DNA of 64,000 nucleotides from Morella rubra (GCA_003952965.2 RXIC02000003.1:1-64000), one strand, 5' to 3'; positions 51,344-64,000 are shown, counted from the stretch's first letter. The notes: generated by a model from the letters alone, not told the origin. Numbers and translations: made by a program.

Positions 51344-51898
51344 TGTTAGAATTATGTGCTCTTGATAACCAAATGATTAATCCAGTCCTAATATCTCATA
51401 TGAATATAGTTTGGTGAAAATAATTAATTGTATGTAAAAGGGCATATTTGCAATAATCTCAAATTTCAGGGGTCAATTACAATATGTTGATGATTTGATT
51501 GTAATTAGTAGAAGCTCTAATTTTATTAGAAGAAAGTTCTTCAGTTTAATCCTACTGCTGAATTTGAGATCCCTAAGGATCCTATGTCTCATGCTCTCTC
51601 TAGGGTTTCTTAAGGCCTATAAATATAATTGTTATATTCAAGGGGTTGGCCATCAGAACCTATTAAAGAATCCCTAAAAGGAGAGTACATAAATCCCTTA
51701 GGAGGCAAGACATCTGTGTTACTATTCTATTCTGAGCCGCTGGAGCTTTGAATTGGATCGTGAAGCCGGTTGAAACTTATGGATTCCCGAATTACTGTAT
51801 CAAGGTAAGTAATCGAATTCGTAATTACAATCATAATTCTGATTGATGTTTTGTTGAAAATATGTTATTTATTTAGTTTAATTCCGTATAAACTATCA
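51344..51898 (+). mobile_element. Mirror copy of the solo LTR
   Basis: Starts TGTTAGAATT and ends AACTATCA, with ATTAG on both sides (51339-51343 and 51899-51903). Length is 555 bp versus 559 in the left arm. The net shortfall comes from several 1-bp indels concentrated between about 51490 and 51700. Confidence 0.85.
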
Positions 51899-53382
51899 AT
51901 TAGAACTTGTACAAATTTCTTAACAATTTAAGTACAATTAAGTGCCACTATGATTGCACCATTAGAAGGTCCTAGGCTTCTTACTGTCTTATCCCTTATT
52001 TATTAGAAGAAGAAAAAAACACTTAATTTTCGAAGTTATAAGATTGATTGTAATGTAATTGATACTTTGGAGTTTCATTTATTTTTCCTAGACTATCATT
52101 TTTGTTGTATGTCCTTTCAAATGTCAGCTTCAATCATACTATTTTATTTAGGGCAAGAAAAAATATGCTGGCATGAGCAATCTGTGTCTGACTCAGTTGA
52201 TCAGATAACGATTACTAAAATCTCTCATTCAATTAGAATATAAAAAAAAAAAAAAAAAAGAAGTACGAAAAAAGGTCAAACGGAACTTAACTTAAGAAAA
52301 GCCTAGGGGAATTAGAAAAGTTTGAACATTTTTCAATGAAACATATTCTATAGTTTTTATTTTCTCTTTTTTGTGATTTTTTTTTAATCTCCGGTATTTT
52401 TTGGGTTTATTGCTTAATTTGACTGCAAGGGCCAAAGTGAAGCTCTAACCGCACGTAACTTCCACCAAACAGATGGGACGAAGGAAGGGAGTTAACGGCT
52501 CCGTAGTACGCGTACGCCACGTGATAGTCAATTATTCACTGTTTGGCATTTGAATTGATAAGATGACGCCAAGATTCAGGCAGGATACGGTGAATAGAGA
52601 TTAGGATTACGTCATCCGGTGCGAGTAGTCGTAGATCCGCAACATCCGAAGGATGATGGATTTCGTACACGTATAGATGGCCTACGTCGTCGGAAACAGT
52701 CGCGCCTGGTAGTTCCAAAATTGTAATTAATAAAATAATTATAAAATATTTTTTTAAAAAAAATTCATTATCATTCAAATTATCCTATACAATATCATCT
52801 CCACTGTATCATCTTATCCCACACAAAATATTAAAAAATCTCTCTCTCAATATATATATATATATATATATATACTCTCCAAAACTATGGCGCGTGAACT
52901 TTATACAGGGAATTAGTTATGTTTGGTCAAGAAATTTTTTTAACTTAAAAAAATTAAAATTTGTATAATCAAATTTCAAAATTCTTAGTGGAATATTTTT
53001 CTTAAAAAAGTTATATTAAATCTTTTTTTTTTTTTTTATTAAAAAATTTCATCAAATTTTCTTAGAAAAAAATCGCAAAGGAGATATAAAATGTTAGTAT
53101 GAGTAAAATGTCTGTTATGTGCACTAGTTTCGTCCAAAATGTGGGAAATCCTAGTGAAAGGTAAGTAAATAATATTTGGGACTAAATGTTAACAAATCAA
53201 TAATATCATATGTAATTGCCAATATCCTCAGCGGCATGCGGAGGCTATGTGTATTTTTTACTAAAATCTTTGTTCTCAGACATAACCTCTGAATCACAGC
53301 CCTCGGCCAGTAACGTCAACAAATCAAACACTCCCCCCTCACCCTTTTCCTCCTCGTCACTTTTAGAGAGGGAGAGAGGGAG

Positions 53383-55841
53383 ATGCTGCTTTTATCTGTG
53401 ATGTCTGGCATTACGTGTTGTAACAGTCCTATCTGTTCACTCTCAAGCAAGGTCTCTTTCCCTCTCCCTCTCTTTCTCTCCTTGAATTTTCTTTTGCGCA
53501 TGGAAATTTTGTAAACATTTAGTTTCCATATAGGGGAATGTGAAGAGTGGAGCACAAAATCCAGTTCGGCAAAAGCGACATGAAGCGAAGTACTTCAAGA
53601 GCTTGGTTCCATCTCTAATGGCTGCAATCTTAGCCTTATCTCCTGTCTGCAACACCCCAGGTAACCCATCAGAAAATTCGTGCCATGTGTTTGTCACTCG
53701 TTTGTTGCTAAATACTTTAATGTCAAAGCGCCAGAATGCCCACTAGTAGTTTCAAGTTTCACCCTCCGAAAGAGAAAGTAGAAGAAGAATATTTTATTTG
53801 CTCCAACAATCGGAAATTAGAAAATACGCAAGATTGGTCAAAGCTGACAGCAGAATATTAAAAATAAATAAAATGAAGAGTGCACAAAGAATAGAATGCG
53901 TGGAGTGAGGGGATCTACTTGGGCACCTTATTTGGGAATATACTTGCGATGACTGTCGCCGAAGACTAAGCGGTCTTATGCGGCAAAAGCACAAAAAAGT
54001 ATACTCTCTTTGGCTGACGTTTAAGATTTCCTTGTCGTTAACTAAGAGAAGAGACCAAATCTTCTAGGGACATGGAATATAATGCGATTCAAATGTATAA
54101 GTGAACTTCCACATTGGTCGATATAATATTGGTTTAAGATTCTTTGTTAGAAAATGTTCTTCTGATATTTATTCATCTGACAGCATATTGTCATCACCAA
54201 AACATGCTGATCTTAACGATTATCTTATATTAACATAGCTTGGAGCATGGGCCAGTGGAATAAAAAAAGTTGTGTACTTAGGCCCAGTTAAGGAGGCAGC
54301 CAGAAAATGGTAGAATAATTTTCTTCTATAAGTTTCCAAAAGGCCTTGGAATATATAGCCTCATTAGGATCTTTCTCCTGTCTTATTATTTTTTTTTTTT
54401 GGGGGGGGGGGGGGGGGAGAGTTGGTGTTGATGTTTCCAACAGAACAAGCTTGATGTGTCCTTAGATTTTCTGCAAATGCCATTATTATTATTATTTTCT
54501 CTAGGCTCTGCAATTCCATTCAACATATCCGGCAGGTATTTCTATCATAGTACTTTGTCAGAATTGTTTCCATTTTTTGTCTCTCTATCTCCCTAGGTTG
54601 CCTTAGAACGCAATGTTCATTACAATTACAGCTATTTCTCATAGAAAATTACTTAACCAGTCTTTCATATCCTCTAATTCCTGAACAAAAACATTTAGGA
54701 GCTTCTTTACTCCGTGTCTCCCTAGCTGTGGAACAGAAGCACATGACCATATGAGTGTTCTTTCAGGACTTGGTTTCTTACTTTTTATTTCGTCCAAAAA
54801 CTTATTGGCTCAGAGTCAACCTTTCACTTAGTTTTCTTTTCCTGCAGTGTCACTTGGACAAACCATGGATGTACAAAGAGGAGTTGCATTGTTTCGTCGA
54901 GCTTGCATTGGGTGTCATGATGGAGGCGGAAACATAATCCAACCAGTGAGAATCCCTTTACTTCTACAATGCAAATAACTGTCCTTCAAATCTATCACTC
55001 TACTTCTTGCTCTTCGTCTCTGCAGGGTGCAACGCTTTTTGCGAAAGATCTTCAAAGGTAATCTAAGCACAACATAAGTCTGTCATTCTGTTGCAAAACA
55101 ACATGCCTTTTAACACAAATACTTTAAAATGATTAGTAAAATTAAGAGGTACACAATTTTTCCACGTGCATGCTCATGAATAAAGTTGGCCAGCGATTTT
55201 GCGATTGGATCATGATGCTACAGATTTTGTGGTTATTCATCCCATCTTGGAAACTCCTCAGCATATTGCCATGATGCTTGAGGTCATTTCTCATGAAATG
55301 CATCGATCTACAAGCTTGGCCTAGGACCAGCATCTCTTGTTGATGCTCTAAAGTCACAGCTTGAGATCAAGCCTATGTATTGGCATCGAGATTGAAACTC
55401 ATAGAACCTGAGGTTGAGTTGCTATAACTTGGCCAACCATCACTTTTTGGCAAAATAAGTTGTGTATAAACATCCAAACGGATGATAAAATATTACATGA
55501 GAAGCCTATATAAATATATTCCTTTGTGGCTTCTACAGGAATGGAGTTGAGGGAGAAGATGAGATATACCATTTGACATATTATGGCAGGGGAAGAATGC
55601 CGGTGAGTTTCTTGCTGTAATTTACTTATTCTACAGAATTACTTCCTCCCATTTAGTTGATCAATGATAGAAGTATGAGGGGTCTACGCAGGGCTTTGGT
55701 GAGAATTGCACACCAAGGGGCCAATGCACGTTTGGACCCCGTTTGCAGGAAGAAGAGATCAAGCTTTTGGCCAAGTTTGTCAAGCTACAGGCTGATCAAG
55801 GATGGCCAAATATAGAAACTAATGAGGATTCCACGACCTAA
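53383..55841 (+). CDS. Mirror copy of cytochrome c6A
   Basis: Exons 53383-53451, 53534-53660, 54848-54945, 55026-55057, 55539-55602, 55692-55841, with the same 179-aa product as 35511-37968. One synonymous difference is visible in exon 6: ACG here, ACA in the left arm, for the Thr after C142. The frame is intact because few errors fall in coding sequence. Treat it as a duplicate produced by the fold-back unless proven otherwise. Confidence 0.85.
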
Positions 55842-57206
55842 AAGGTGTAAGTAGTTCTTAAGCTGACTCAAATCATTCGGAAAAAGCTTCAGTCAGTAGC
55901 TCACTCTTTGTATCAGATCAAGCTAAGTCAGTACCTTCGGACATGGCTCTGTTACAATCGTTCAAATGTAGTGCTTCTTGGCATGATCTGACATAGAATC
56001 CACCCCCTGGCCCCTATAGTTCCTTATGCTTGTTACTTGCATGCATTAGTCAAGTAGTTCCTATCATTCAGAATTACCACGAGAACAGAGTTTCCAAAGT
56101 GGGGTGAGACACTAAACATCTCAGTATCCTTGAAAATTGGTCAAAAAAGTAGAGATATCCATTCTTCAAATTCAGGAGCTCTGCTTTTGTCTATATTTTG
56201 GTTAACACTTAAAACTTTTTCCTGAGGTTGAATGTAGGACTTCTATTGCTTGCTAATTGACCTGCCTTCAATTCTTGAAGCTCCAATTAAGCTCTTAAGC
56301 CGCATCGATCAAATGTTAGGAATGGTCACTTGGCCTATGACACAATATGGTGGTCTAACCTCAATCATAGTTGGTGGGAGGAAATATTTGCTAAGTTCTT
56401 AATGTTAGTTCTAAATTCTAGTGACATCTTTACCGCCGTTTGTCAGTTTGTATTGCCTTCACAGAAGTAGGCATTGACCTATTTCAAAAGCCATTTTGTG
56501 AATGCTTATCTAGTGCATAGTCATAGACTGCATAACACATAACTTAAGCCAAAAGCCACTTAATCTAATGATCTAGATTCCGTTGCTGAAAAGCAGCCTC
56601 CACAGAAGTACACTTTCACCTTTACCAAAAGGCAATTATTAGGTTCTGAATCAAACTATTGTTTTATGCATGCTGAACATCAAGTTTTCTTAAGTAATTA
56701 AATTTCGAGATCTAAACTTCATGTGAACAGAAGGCAATAAAATAGATAGGATGGAGTGTTTGAGCTAAACAAAATGCAGAAGAGGCAAAATTCGCCTAGC
56801 AGCCAAACAAGCAAAAAATATTATTAAGCAATTTATTTGGTGAAGTTTGTAGTCTGGTAACAAGATATTCCAAGAGCAATTTGCACAAGTGCCTCTTTTC
56901 TCATGTTCCACTTGGGTATTCTTAAAGGAGTTATATGTAAAGGTGGAAGAGCCGTGTAAGACGAGAGCATATAGGAATAGCTTTTTATTCTCTCAGATGC
57001 TTGTTATGAAACGGTGAGGCCTATATGTATAATAGAGAGAGAGAGAATGTGCAAGAACTAGAGTAGTTACAAATTTAGCACAGTACAAGACAGGTGGATC
57101 TACAGTGGTGCACCATGGTTTTGTAATACCAGTATCCACACCAGTCTAACATACTCTAACACACGCTTAATTATCATAGAGTTTTCTTTTATCTTGGAGC
57201 TTGGAA

Positions 57207-57473
57207 CAGGGCTGGCTCAAGGGTAAGGCAATTAGGCGATAGCTTAAGGCCTCATCCTGAGCAAGGCTCCATAAGGAACAAATATATATAGATGACTCGA
57301 GATAAAAAGACAACTGAGCTAATAATAAAAAAAGAAGAATGGCATGATGCAATATTTTAATTTTTTTTATCGTGAGTAGATTGTCTTTTTGCTTATCATC
57401 AAGTGATATATTTCTCCCAGCTTCTTAATCCTTTTTCAGATTTATGAATTTTGCTCAAAGATTAAAAAAAAAA
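57207..57473. mobile_element. Partial mirror copy of the hAT-like element
   Basis: Begins 'cagggctggctcaag' and follows the left-arm element until the A-run at 57464-57473, which corresponds to the T16 tract of the left arm. After that the rest of the element continues in corrupted form to about 57690 ('cgccgtccctg'). Confidence 0.75.
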
Positions 57474-60400
57474 CACAACGTCCGACGTATAGATATTCAT
57501 TTGGAATTAATGCAGTAATTATGAATTTTGATATGTATAATGAATTTGAACACTATAACAAATGATCGTGAATTTGCAGCACTCTTTTCATATTATTTAT
57601 AATTAATGATATTTCGTTTATAAGTAAAAGCTCAATATCCCATTTCTTCATAAGGCCGCGTCCAATTTTGCTCATATCGCCGTCCCTGCATGACTTGTGT
57701 CAAATAACACAAGGTATCAGACCTTCACACATAAAGCGAGTTATCCCATGCAAATAACTACCCTGTGTTCCTGATCTTGTCTCCTTATCTGATTAGATAG
57801 TGACTGCTCGTGTTGTCTTTGACCAGGAGTGAGTCGTCTTACCACTTTCGTCTCTTGTCAATTATCTCTTAATAGTGAGCAAGACACAACACATAATTTG
57901 AAATCACACTGTGTATGTTCGGCTCAGCATTTTGAGGTTTCTCTTCATAGCCTGGGTAGCGTTCTACTAAAAAGACAGACGATACTACATTATGAGCCGA
58001 GTCTGCACAGTGCTCCAGACAAGCGAGAGGTACACTATGGCTAACTAGGAAACTGCGCTTATGAGCGAAAGTGTTTATTGTTTGGGATATACCACAATTA
58101 AATCCATCTTTCTTCCGCAACTGGTCTAACTGATGACCTGCAACCAAACCTATGCATTTATCGGCTTAACATTTTCCCCTCTCTTTTTGTTCTAAATCTT
58201 ATCAATTCCGAAATATTTAGCAGCAGTAAAGAGTACGACTACTTTGTAAACTCAGGCTAAGCTCCAGATTTTTATAAACGAAGCAGCATATTAGTTATTA
58301 GAAACTATAGTAACTCAAGCCTTATAGTTGATGTTGGATATAATAAGAACAAATACTTTTCAAATATTTCGTATCTATAGCTGTGCGAACGAATTCAAAT
58401 ATAAGATCTTTGTTCAGAAATGCGGTATGTCTGCACAGTGAACAATGGTTTACTTAGATCTGAATTTCCTTTATTATGTCGAGTGTGTAAGAACATTTTC
58501 ACGCAAACTATGTCGACTCACATCTGATTATTTAGGAGCAAAATGTGGAGATAGCAGTATTCCTTAAACATTTATAAGACGCATTCTCAATGCTTGTTTC
58601 ATTTTATTTATCTCTTAAATTCCAGGTAGAGCCGTGGAGATGAAAATTATTATGTCTCAAATAATTCGAAAATGTTTGTTCTCTTGGGCCGTGTAGAATT
58701 CTTTTGTATGTATCTCTCAAATATTACGCCATATTACCTAATCATTGCTCTTGACATATTTCCGTGAGCTTCGCACTGCTATAGCCCAGATTTGCACTGT
58801 TGTCAAGCAGCACTGAATTACAAATGATCTAAAGAACAAATCATTAATGTCCAAGTGTCTCGTTAATTATTGTTTACAACCACTTGTTTTAGCTTCAGTG
58901 TTAATCACTCCATTATTGCTCCTACTCCATCAATTGATGCCACACGAGCCATGCACACATCTTCTACTGTTACAGGATATGATCACATGGCATCGACCCC
59001 ATACGAACGCTCTTCATAATTTTTTGCAATTGAATATAATTTGACTTGTAACTTATACATGAAGAAAGCGATTTGGAAGAACCTCAAATCATTTTGGAGA
59101 TGGACTTCCACTGTGGTGATTAAGGAGTTGAAAACCTGAATCTTTTATGTCTGCCAAGCTTTGTGTGCTTCCTTAATGACAATCTTTCTCACGTCTAAAT
59201 TACAAAAATATTGTACGTTTTTCCTTTTTCCTGCCTCGTTTGCTTTCTTTCTAAAAGCAGCCGACATTGTTCCGAGGGTGTGGAGGATGAGCTTGGTACA
59301 GAGATTATCACTACTGGTCAGTTTGATTATCTAGCTACCTACTCTTATAATTCCAATACACAAAAATTTAGTAACACTATTATCATTTAAATGCTGTGGG
59401 AGTAGTATCTCGATTGTCAATGTTTCGATGGATTTGAGTTACGTGTATTGCACTCTCTTCAGAGATACACCAATTTCAGCTCTGCTACACCAAAGTCATC
59501 TACTGAGTCTGGCTGTAGGAGAAAATTGTGGAATTATCCTTCTACTTTTTGCGTCTCCTTATACATAGACACTTACATTTAAGAGTAAAATATCACAGTC
59601 ATTTATAGTACGTGCTTTTTAGTAACTCATGTATGTCATACAGTACAATAGACACGTCACTTACATGTCTCCTTAACCTATTGTTCCCCCCTTATTTGTA
59701 TTTGTTATACTCATACGGTTTATAGATATCCAGTTTGTGTTATTTTTCTCTTTTCTATTCCGTGAATCATTCAAAGAAGGCAACACTAGTAGTCACATTA
59801 CGGAATATATTCTACATAACGTAGCAGTATTCTCTCGATAAGACTCTGGCTGTACTTCAGAGTCACTAATAGCAGAAATTCTACTTCACATCTTGTATGC
59901 TTTGTATACAATAACGTACTATCGTGACTAAGCATTCTCTAGTATAACTACCCAAAACTCCAACACATCAGATTGTGGACGTAGTATTCCTTCTGTGTTC
60001 GATGTGCTATGAGGTGATCTGACATCAACTAATTCGTATATGCCAAAACCATAACGAAAAGATTCGCACGTCAATTATGTATTAAATGAGAATTTAGTAG
60101 TTTCTACCGAAAATCACAGGTAACCGGAGTATGTACCCAGTAATTGTAGGGCAATTGACTTTAAGCGAAATGGGGAGTTCACTAAGTCAATATAAATTCC
60201 TCCTGTTCTAAACAGAATTACTTTATAAAAATGCACGAAAAGGAGAAGGATTTCATGACTCAGATAGGTATAGCCCGAATTAACCATTGGTTAATTGTGG
60301 TGGCACATATATAGTTAAGAGGGAATACTATAAACTGCAGAAGCATTTACCATTTTGTCGCAACAGATAAAAATTAAGAATTTGAAGTAGGTCAAACCCA

Positions 60401-63400
60401 TAGAAGCTTCGTAAGAAGCACTCTTTTCAAATTCGAGCAGAATTTAAGAGAACTAACGTAAACCCAGCAGACCGGCGTCCACTTGAATTGAATACTTTTA
60501 GTTCTTCTATAATTGTTCTGAAATGGGTGAGTAAAGTTATTCCGAGATGTACTTCCCATCGAAGTTTAGAGCATTGTACTACTGTTAGCTCAAATGGAGT
60601 TTAAGCTACAGTATGCAGCTTAAATCTGCCTTTAATTTATGATGATAGTTGAGATAACTAGCCATGTTGATTCAACTTATATATTGACAGAACATATTAT
60701 GTAACTTGCGGAGAAAGCGATCTATTGGATTCCAAATGGCCAATCGTACGCAAAAAAGGATTGTGAGCTGAACATGCTCTCTGAGGACCTAACTGCACAT
60801 CCATCTAATTTCAACAAATATTGAACTGTAAAGGTCAAAGAAGACGAATCTTAGATTAAAAACAACAACGGCAACCAGCAGCAACAGGTGTCAACTCCTT
60901 CTTGTCCAATCTGTGGGTGTGCATATTTGAACTCTTGTGTTCCGAGCGAGCCAGCAATCGCACGATCTGAGAAAATCGAACCTTAGTATTCCGATCCCAA
61001 TTATCTGAGTAACTTATACACTCAGTTGCCAAGTTCTTCCACACAAAGATTTCATCTAAGATAGATTATGATAGTAATGATTTGAGTTTCATTCAGCCAT
61101 CACTAATCTAAGCATTAATATCGAACATATATATTACAAAGATAATACGTCTCTTCCAAGTAGATTATGAATCTAAGTTTGGTTATAAGCATCGAGCGCT
61201 CTTAGTTACTTTTAATAACTCCCCATCTAAACGTTTATCAAAACTCATAAATTCATAAGGTGTTTATCAAACTCTTATAGAGAACCCCGTTCAAGGACTT
61301 TAACACCTTGGTAGATTTAAATACTGGATCATTTGTGGTCGGCATGGACGTCAGATATTACCATTCAGATGGTTTCGTATCATCATAGTTTCGAATTGGA
61401 GGATGTATAACGAGGTTGCATTAAAAATGTACTGAGCATGGATACCTAGCTTAGAAATAAAAAACAATAGTAATAAATGAATCGTGAAGCCCTCTTGAAT
61501 CGAACTAAGATAGTCACTTGGGACCCACACGGTAAAGATAGAAAGGCCATCTTGAAATTTACAAGCCCTATTCATAAGGAGAATATCTTAAAACATAAGT
61601 GATCAAATCAAACACCATTACCAAACGAACTGCTCATGAAGAACCTATATTCTACCAATATCTCAAAATATGAGAGATAAACTCAATACAAGATTTTCGG
61701 TTAGCGCTTTTGCTTTAATGAGATCGCCTGATTGACAAATTTAGACCTATCCTCTGTAAACCTACTCAATAGTGATCAGCATTTTCGATCATCTTATTCA
61801 GTATCACTCATTTATCAATAAGAAGATCTTTTGAACTTTCTCTCCTGAGGATACTCTACAAAATGTCACTAGATATGTAGTGTATAATAATTGTGGTCTT
61901 TCCGATAACATTAAAGTGAGTTGTCACATTCATTGTTTGTCAAACAAAGCCCAAAGATGCAGAGACAACCTCAAAGCTAAGTTACAAAAAAGGATAGCGG
62001 CTTGTGCATATTAAACAATACTGGACATTTCACGCACTCATAAAATAATGAAAGAGGTTGTGAATCCGGTTACCTCCATACATAAAGGCACACGCTAAAA
62101 TACTCAGGATGTCTCCTACAGCCATGAACCCTTCTGGCCCAGCGTCAGTTTGTGGAAGCCGCAAAGCTTTAGTAGTATAATGAAATCATCATAAGTATTT
62201 AACTTATACCTCCCTCATTAGCACTTTATTTCGTCTTGTGCTTTCACTCGATAGAGATACCAGCCAATTTTCTTTGTTTTCTTACATTGAATATAATGAT
62301 CATTCTTCTCAACCTAGCATAGGGTGACGCACTTTAATGTTTTTAATGTAACTTCTATGCAAGTTTGCTGATCCACTATAATGGTTTAAATAGAGTTTAA
62401 AATCAGTGTAATATTCATTAATCTAATGGGTGAGTAGAGTGTGTGCAGGAGATGAAAAAGCGGAGTCTTATTGGAGAATTATTCTTGATGACATCTTCTA
62501 AAATAATACACTATATGTACTTAATCTGAAACAAATATTTTCATATGCTCGTTTCTATAGAATATACTGTATTATTTTTATTGACTGTCAAATAATTCCT
62601 TTAACAAATATACAAATAGTTGTTATTCGTATGATTAAGATTAAATATTTTTTAATGATACCATTGTAAGATGAGCTTTTGCTACTATCAGTATATGCAT
62701 ATATCGCTTAGGTAGTACCAACTGAGCATTTGTAATATGTTGAAAACTATTCTAGATGAACTTATACTTGCTCATACAATCGCGAGACAAATTTGGAGAT
62801 ATTGGATATCGGAAGACACAATAGAGACAAAACTTCAATTGTGAGACTACCTGTCTCTCTAACCTTTATAATTCTTCTAATTATCTTTGAGTATTGAACG
62901 TCTAATATACTACATACTAGGATGTTGAATTCTAGTTACAATAAACAAACTATTAACTTCGATGTTGCGCATGTCTATACACTTTCACTGACTGAAAGAC
63001 TCAAGCTACGTGATCATCGTCCATCCCTCCTGTTATAAACATTTCCAACATAATTTTTTAGTCCATATTTGTTGTCTATAGTTGCAATAATCAATTGCAT
63101 TCCTGGAATGCAGAATCCGTAAGAACGTGGTCGGGTAATGTATAGTGAGATATCTGCGGTCGAGTGACCGTGACTCGTCCCATTACGTGTGTATCGCATG
63201 AAATCAAGACTAGCATAGTGAAAGGCTCTTAACGGCACAATTACAACATTCCTTTCTGACAAGTGACATAACTTGAATAGCCAAGACTCGAGATAAGCAG
63301 GCTGTGCATCCAAGTAAGACATTGTAATTTAAGTGTCACGCTGGGAGCATTCGAGTCACGAGGGTTCCTACACCTTAGCAATGCACTCTCGATCTTGCCT

Positions 63401-64000
63401 TGTTAAAATCTATTTACTTCTATCGCTGTGACGGATTAATGATAAGTACATATTCAAAGCTGTGCGCTCTCTATTCCGGACAAGAACGCGTAAACGCTGT
63501 TCTCTCTACAACGTATTATCTCGTTATACACCATCTCAACCTAACTCATCCTTCTAATTTCTTATCATCTACATCTTACGTATGATCGTTGTATGTAGTA
63601 TATATCACGACTCTGGCTCCTTGAACGCTGCAATTCAGCGCAACTCATTTGTATCACTCTCACAACGAACTAAACAACATAATTACTCACGTTGGGGCGC
63701 ATCTCTCTTACTAAGGTAGATCTTTGACCGACCAGCATAATCTCGTTTAAATGATTAATAGTTTTCGTCTCTTCCGCACCTTCCTCTGTTCACTCTTCGT
63801 AATAGATCTCGTTCCCGTTAGATAAACTTACTTACTATAGAATTATAATACGGCTACTAGATTATTCTTAGAATTAACACAGTCAATGTCGTAAGAATCT
63901 CACTATATCACTAGTTACTGTTCGTCTGATGTGATAGACCTCTAGATGTGTTTTGACTGAGTGTAAGCCTCGTAATAAGCATGCTACCAACTACAATTCA
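57474..64000 (-). other. Corrupted, insertion-rich mirror copy of about 29235-33870
   Basis: Anchor segments prove colinearity with the reverse complement of the left flank: 'aaggtatcag' near 57712 with about 33682; 'cttttatgtctgcca' near 59145 with about 32695; 'gcacatccat' near 60797 with about 31552; 'cattgtttgtcaa' near 61930 with about 30730; 'cgagtcacgagggttcct' near 63355 with about 29650. Between anchors the tail is about 1.3-1.5 times longer than its template and is broken by frequent insertions and substitutions. No gene should be called here; all open frames are noise. Confidence 0.93.

Larger units (their letters stand above)
45740..57463 (-). repeat. Right arm of 11.7-kb inverted repeat (mirror of 33888-45617)
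   Basis: This is the reverse complement of the left arm at very high identity. Differences are mostly 1-bp indels and a few substitutions, visibly clustered at 51490-51700. Homopolymers also differ in length. It includes mirrored LCAT4 exons 1-6, the solo LTR, cytochrome c6A and part of the hAT-like element. I infer a fold-back artefact; a true inverted duplication is possible but less likely given the tail that follows. Confidence 0.95.

Noticed and set aside
52536-52778. An 80-aa minus-strand frame in the right arm
   Set aside because: The left-arm counterpart has a stop where the right arm has an Arg codon (a single base difference), and no family resemblance is visible.
57474-64000. Open frames in the right end (for example near 57829-58147, 60856-61044, 63014-63322) as small novel genes
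   Set aside because: They lie in a corrupted copy of intergenic DNA, correspond to no frame in the clean template and have no splice or domain logic.
1-64000. CRISPR arrays, bacterial operons or phage genes
   Set aside because: No spaced direct-repeat arrays and no uninterrupted prokaryotic-type genes; gene structure is clearly plant nuclear.

Overview
The window is nuclear DNA from a flowering plant, probably a eudicot. The evidence is split genes with GT-AG introns, AT-rich intergenic DNA with MITE-like elements and an LTR relic, and plant-specific proteins: a group IIe WRKY factor, cytochrome c6A and a Tic22-like protein. The species cannot be named from the sequence alone. I rebuilt every gene model by hand from splice sites, reading phase and remembered protein families; no search was run.

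Layout from the left: a Tic22-like gene (+, 567-5675, 8 exons, 549 aa); about 8.9 kb of repeat-rich intergenic DNA; a WRKY22/27-type gene (+, 14564-16058, 3 exons, 430 aa); the complex I subunit NDUFA5/B13 (-, 19456-21395, 2 exons, 169 aa); an RNA polymerase I RPA43-like subunit (-, 22970-25581, 6 exons, 228 aa); a MIR167 locus (-, about 29150-29485); cytochrome c6A (-, 35511-37968, 6 exons, 179 aa); and the 5' half of an LCAT4-type phospholipase (+, from 40649), which breaks off in its seventh exon near 45.74 kb. These are unrelated housekeeping, regulatory and organelle-targeted genes. I see no operon-like or cluster logic joining them.

The outstanding feature is structural. From 45740 onward the window contains almost no new sequence. 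Bases 45740-57463 are the reverse complement of 33888-45617, with only scattered small differences, so cytochrome c6A, the LCAT4 fragment, a solo LTR and part of a hAT-like element all appear a second time in mirror image. The arms flank a 122-bp unshared spacer, which is simply the next stretch of the LCAT4 gene. Beyond about 57.47 kb the mirror image goes on to the end of the window (64000 matches about 29235), but it changes abruptly into a badly corrupted copy that is roughly 1.4 times longer than its template. This pattern is what a fold-back (palindromic) single-molecule read at a contig end would give: a polished part, then an unpolished, insertion-rich tail. I infer an assembly or library artefact. 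A real inverted duplication is the main alternative for the clean arms but does not explain the tail. Genes right of 45.74 kb should not be counted as paralogues, and open frames right of 57.47 kb should not be annotated.

Other items of note are the long MIR167 foldback, a 559-bp solo LTR with a perfect target-site duplication, a 438-bp hAT-like element, a 201-bp MITE, a 253-bp tandem duplication, and a 19-bp duplication that creates twin splice acceptors in LCAT4.
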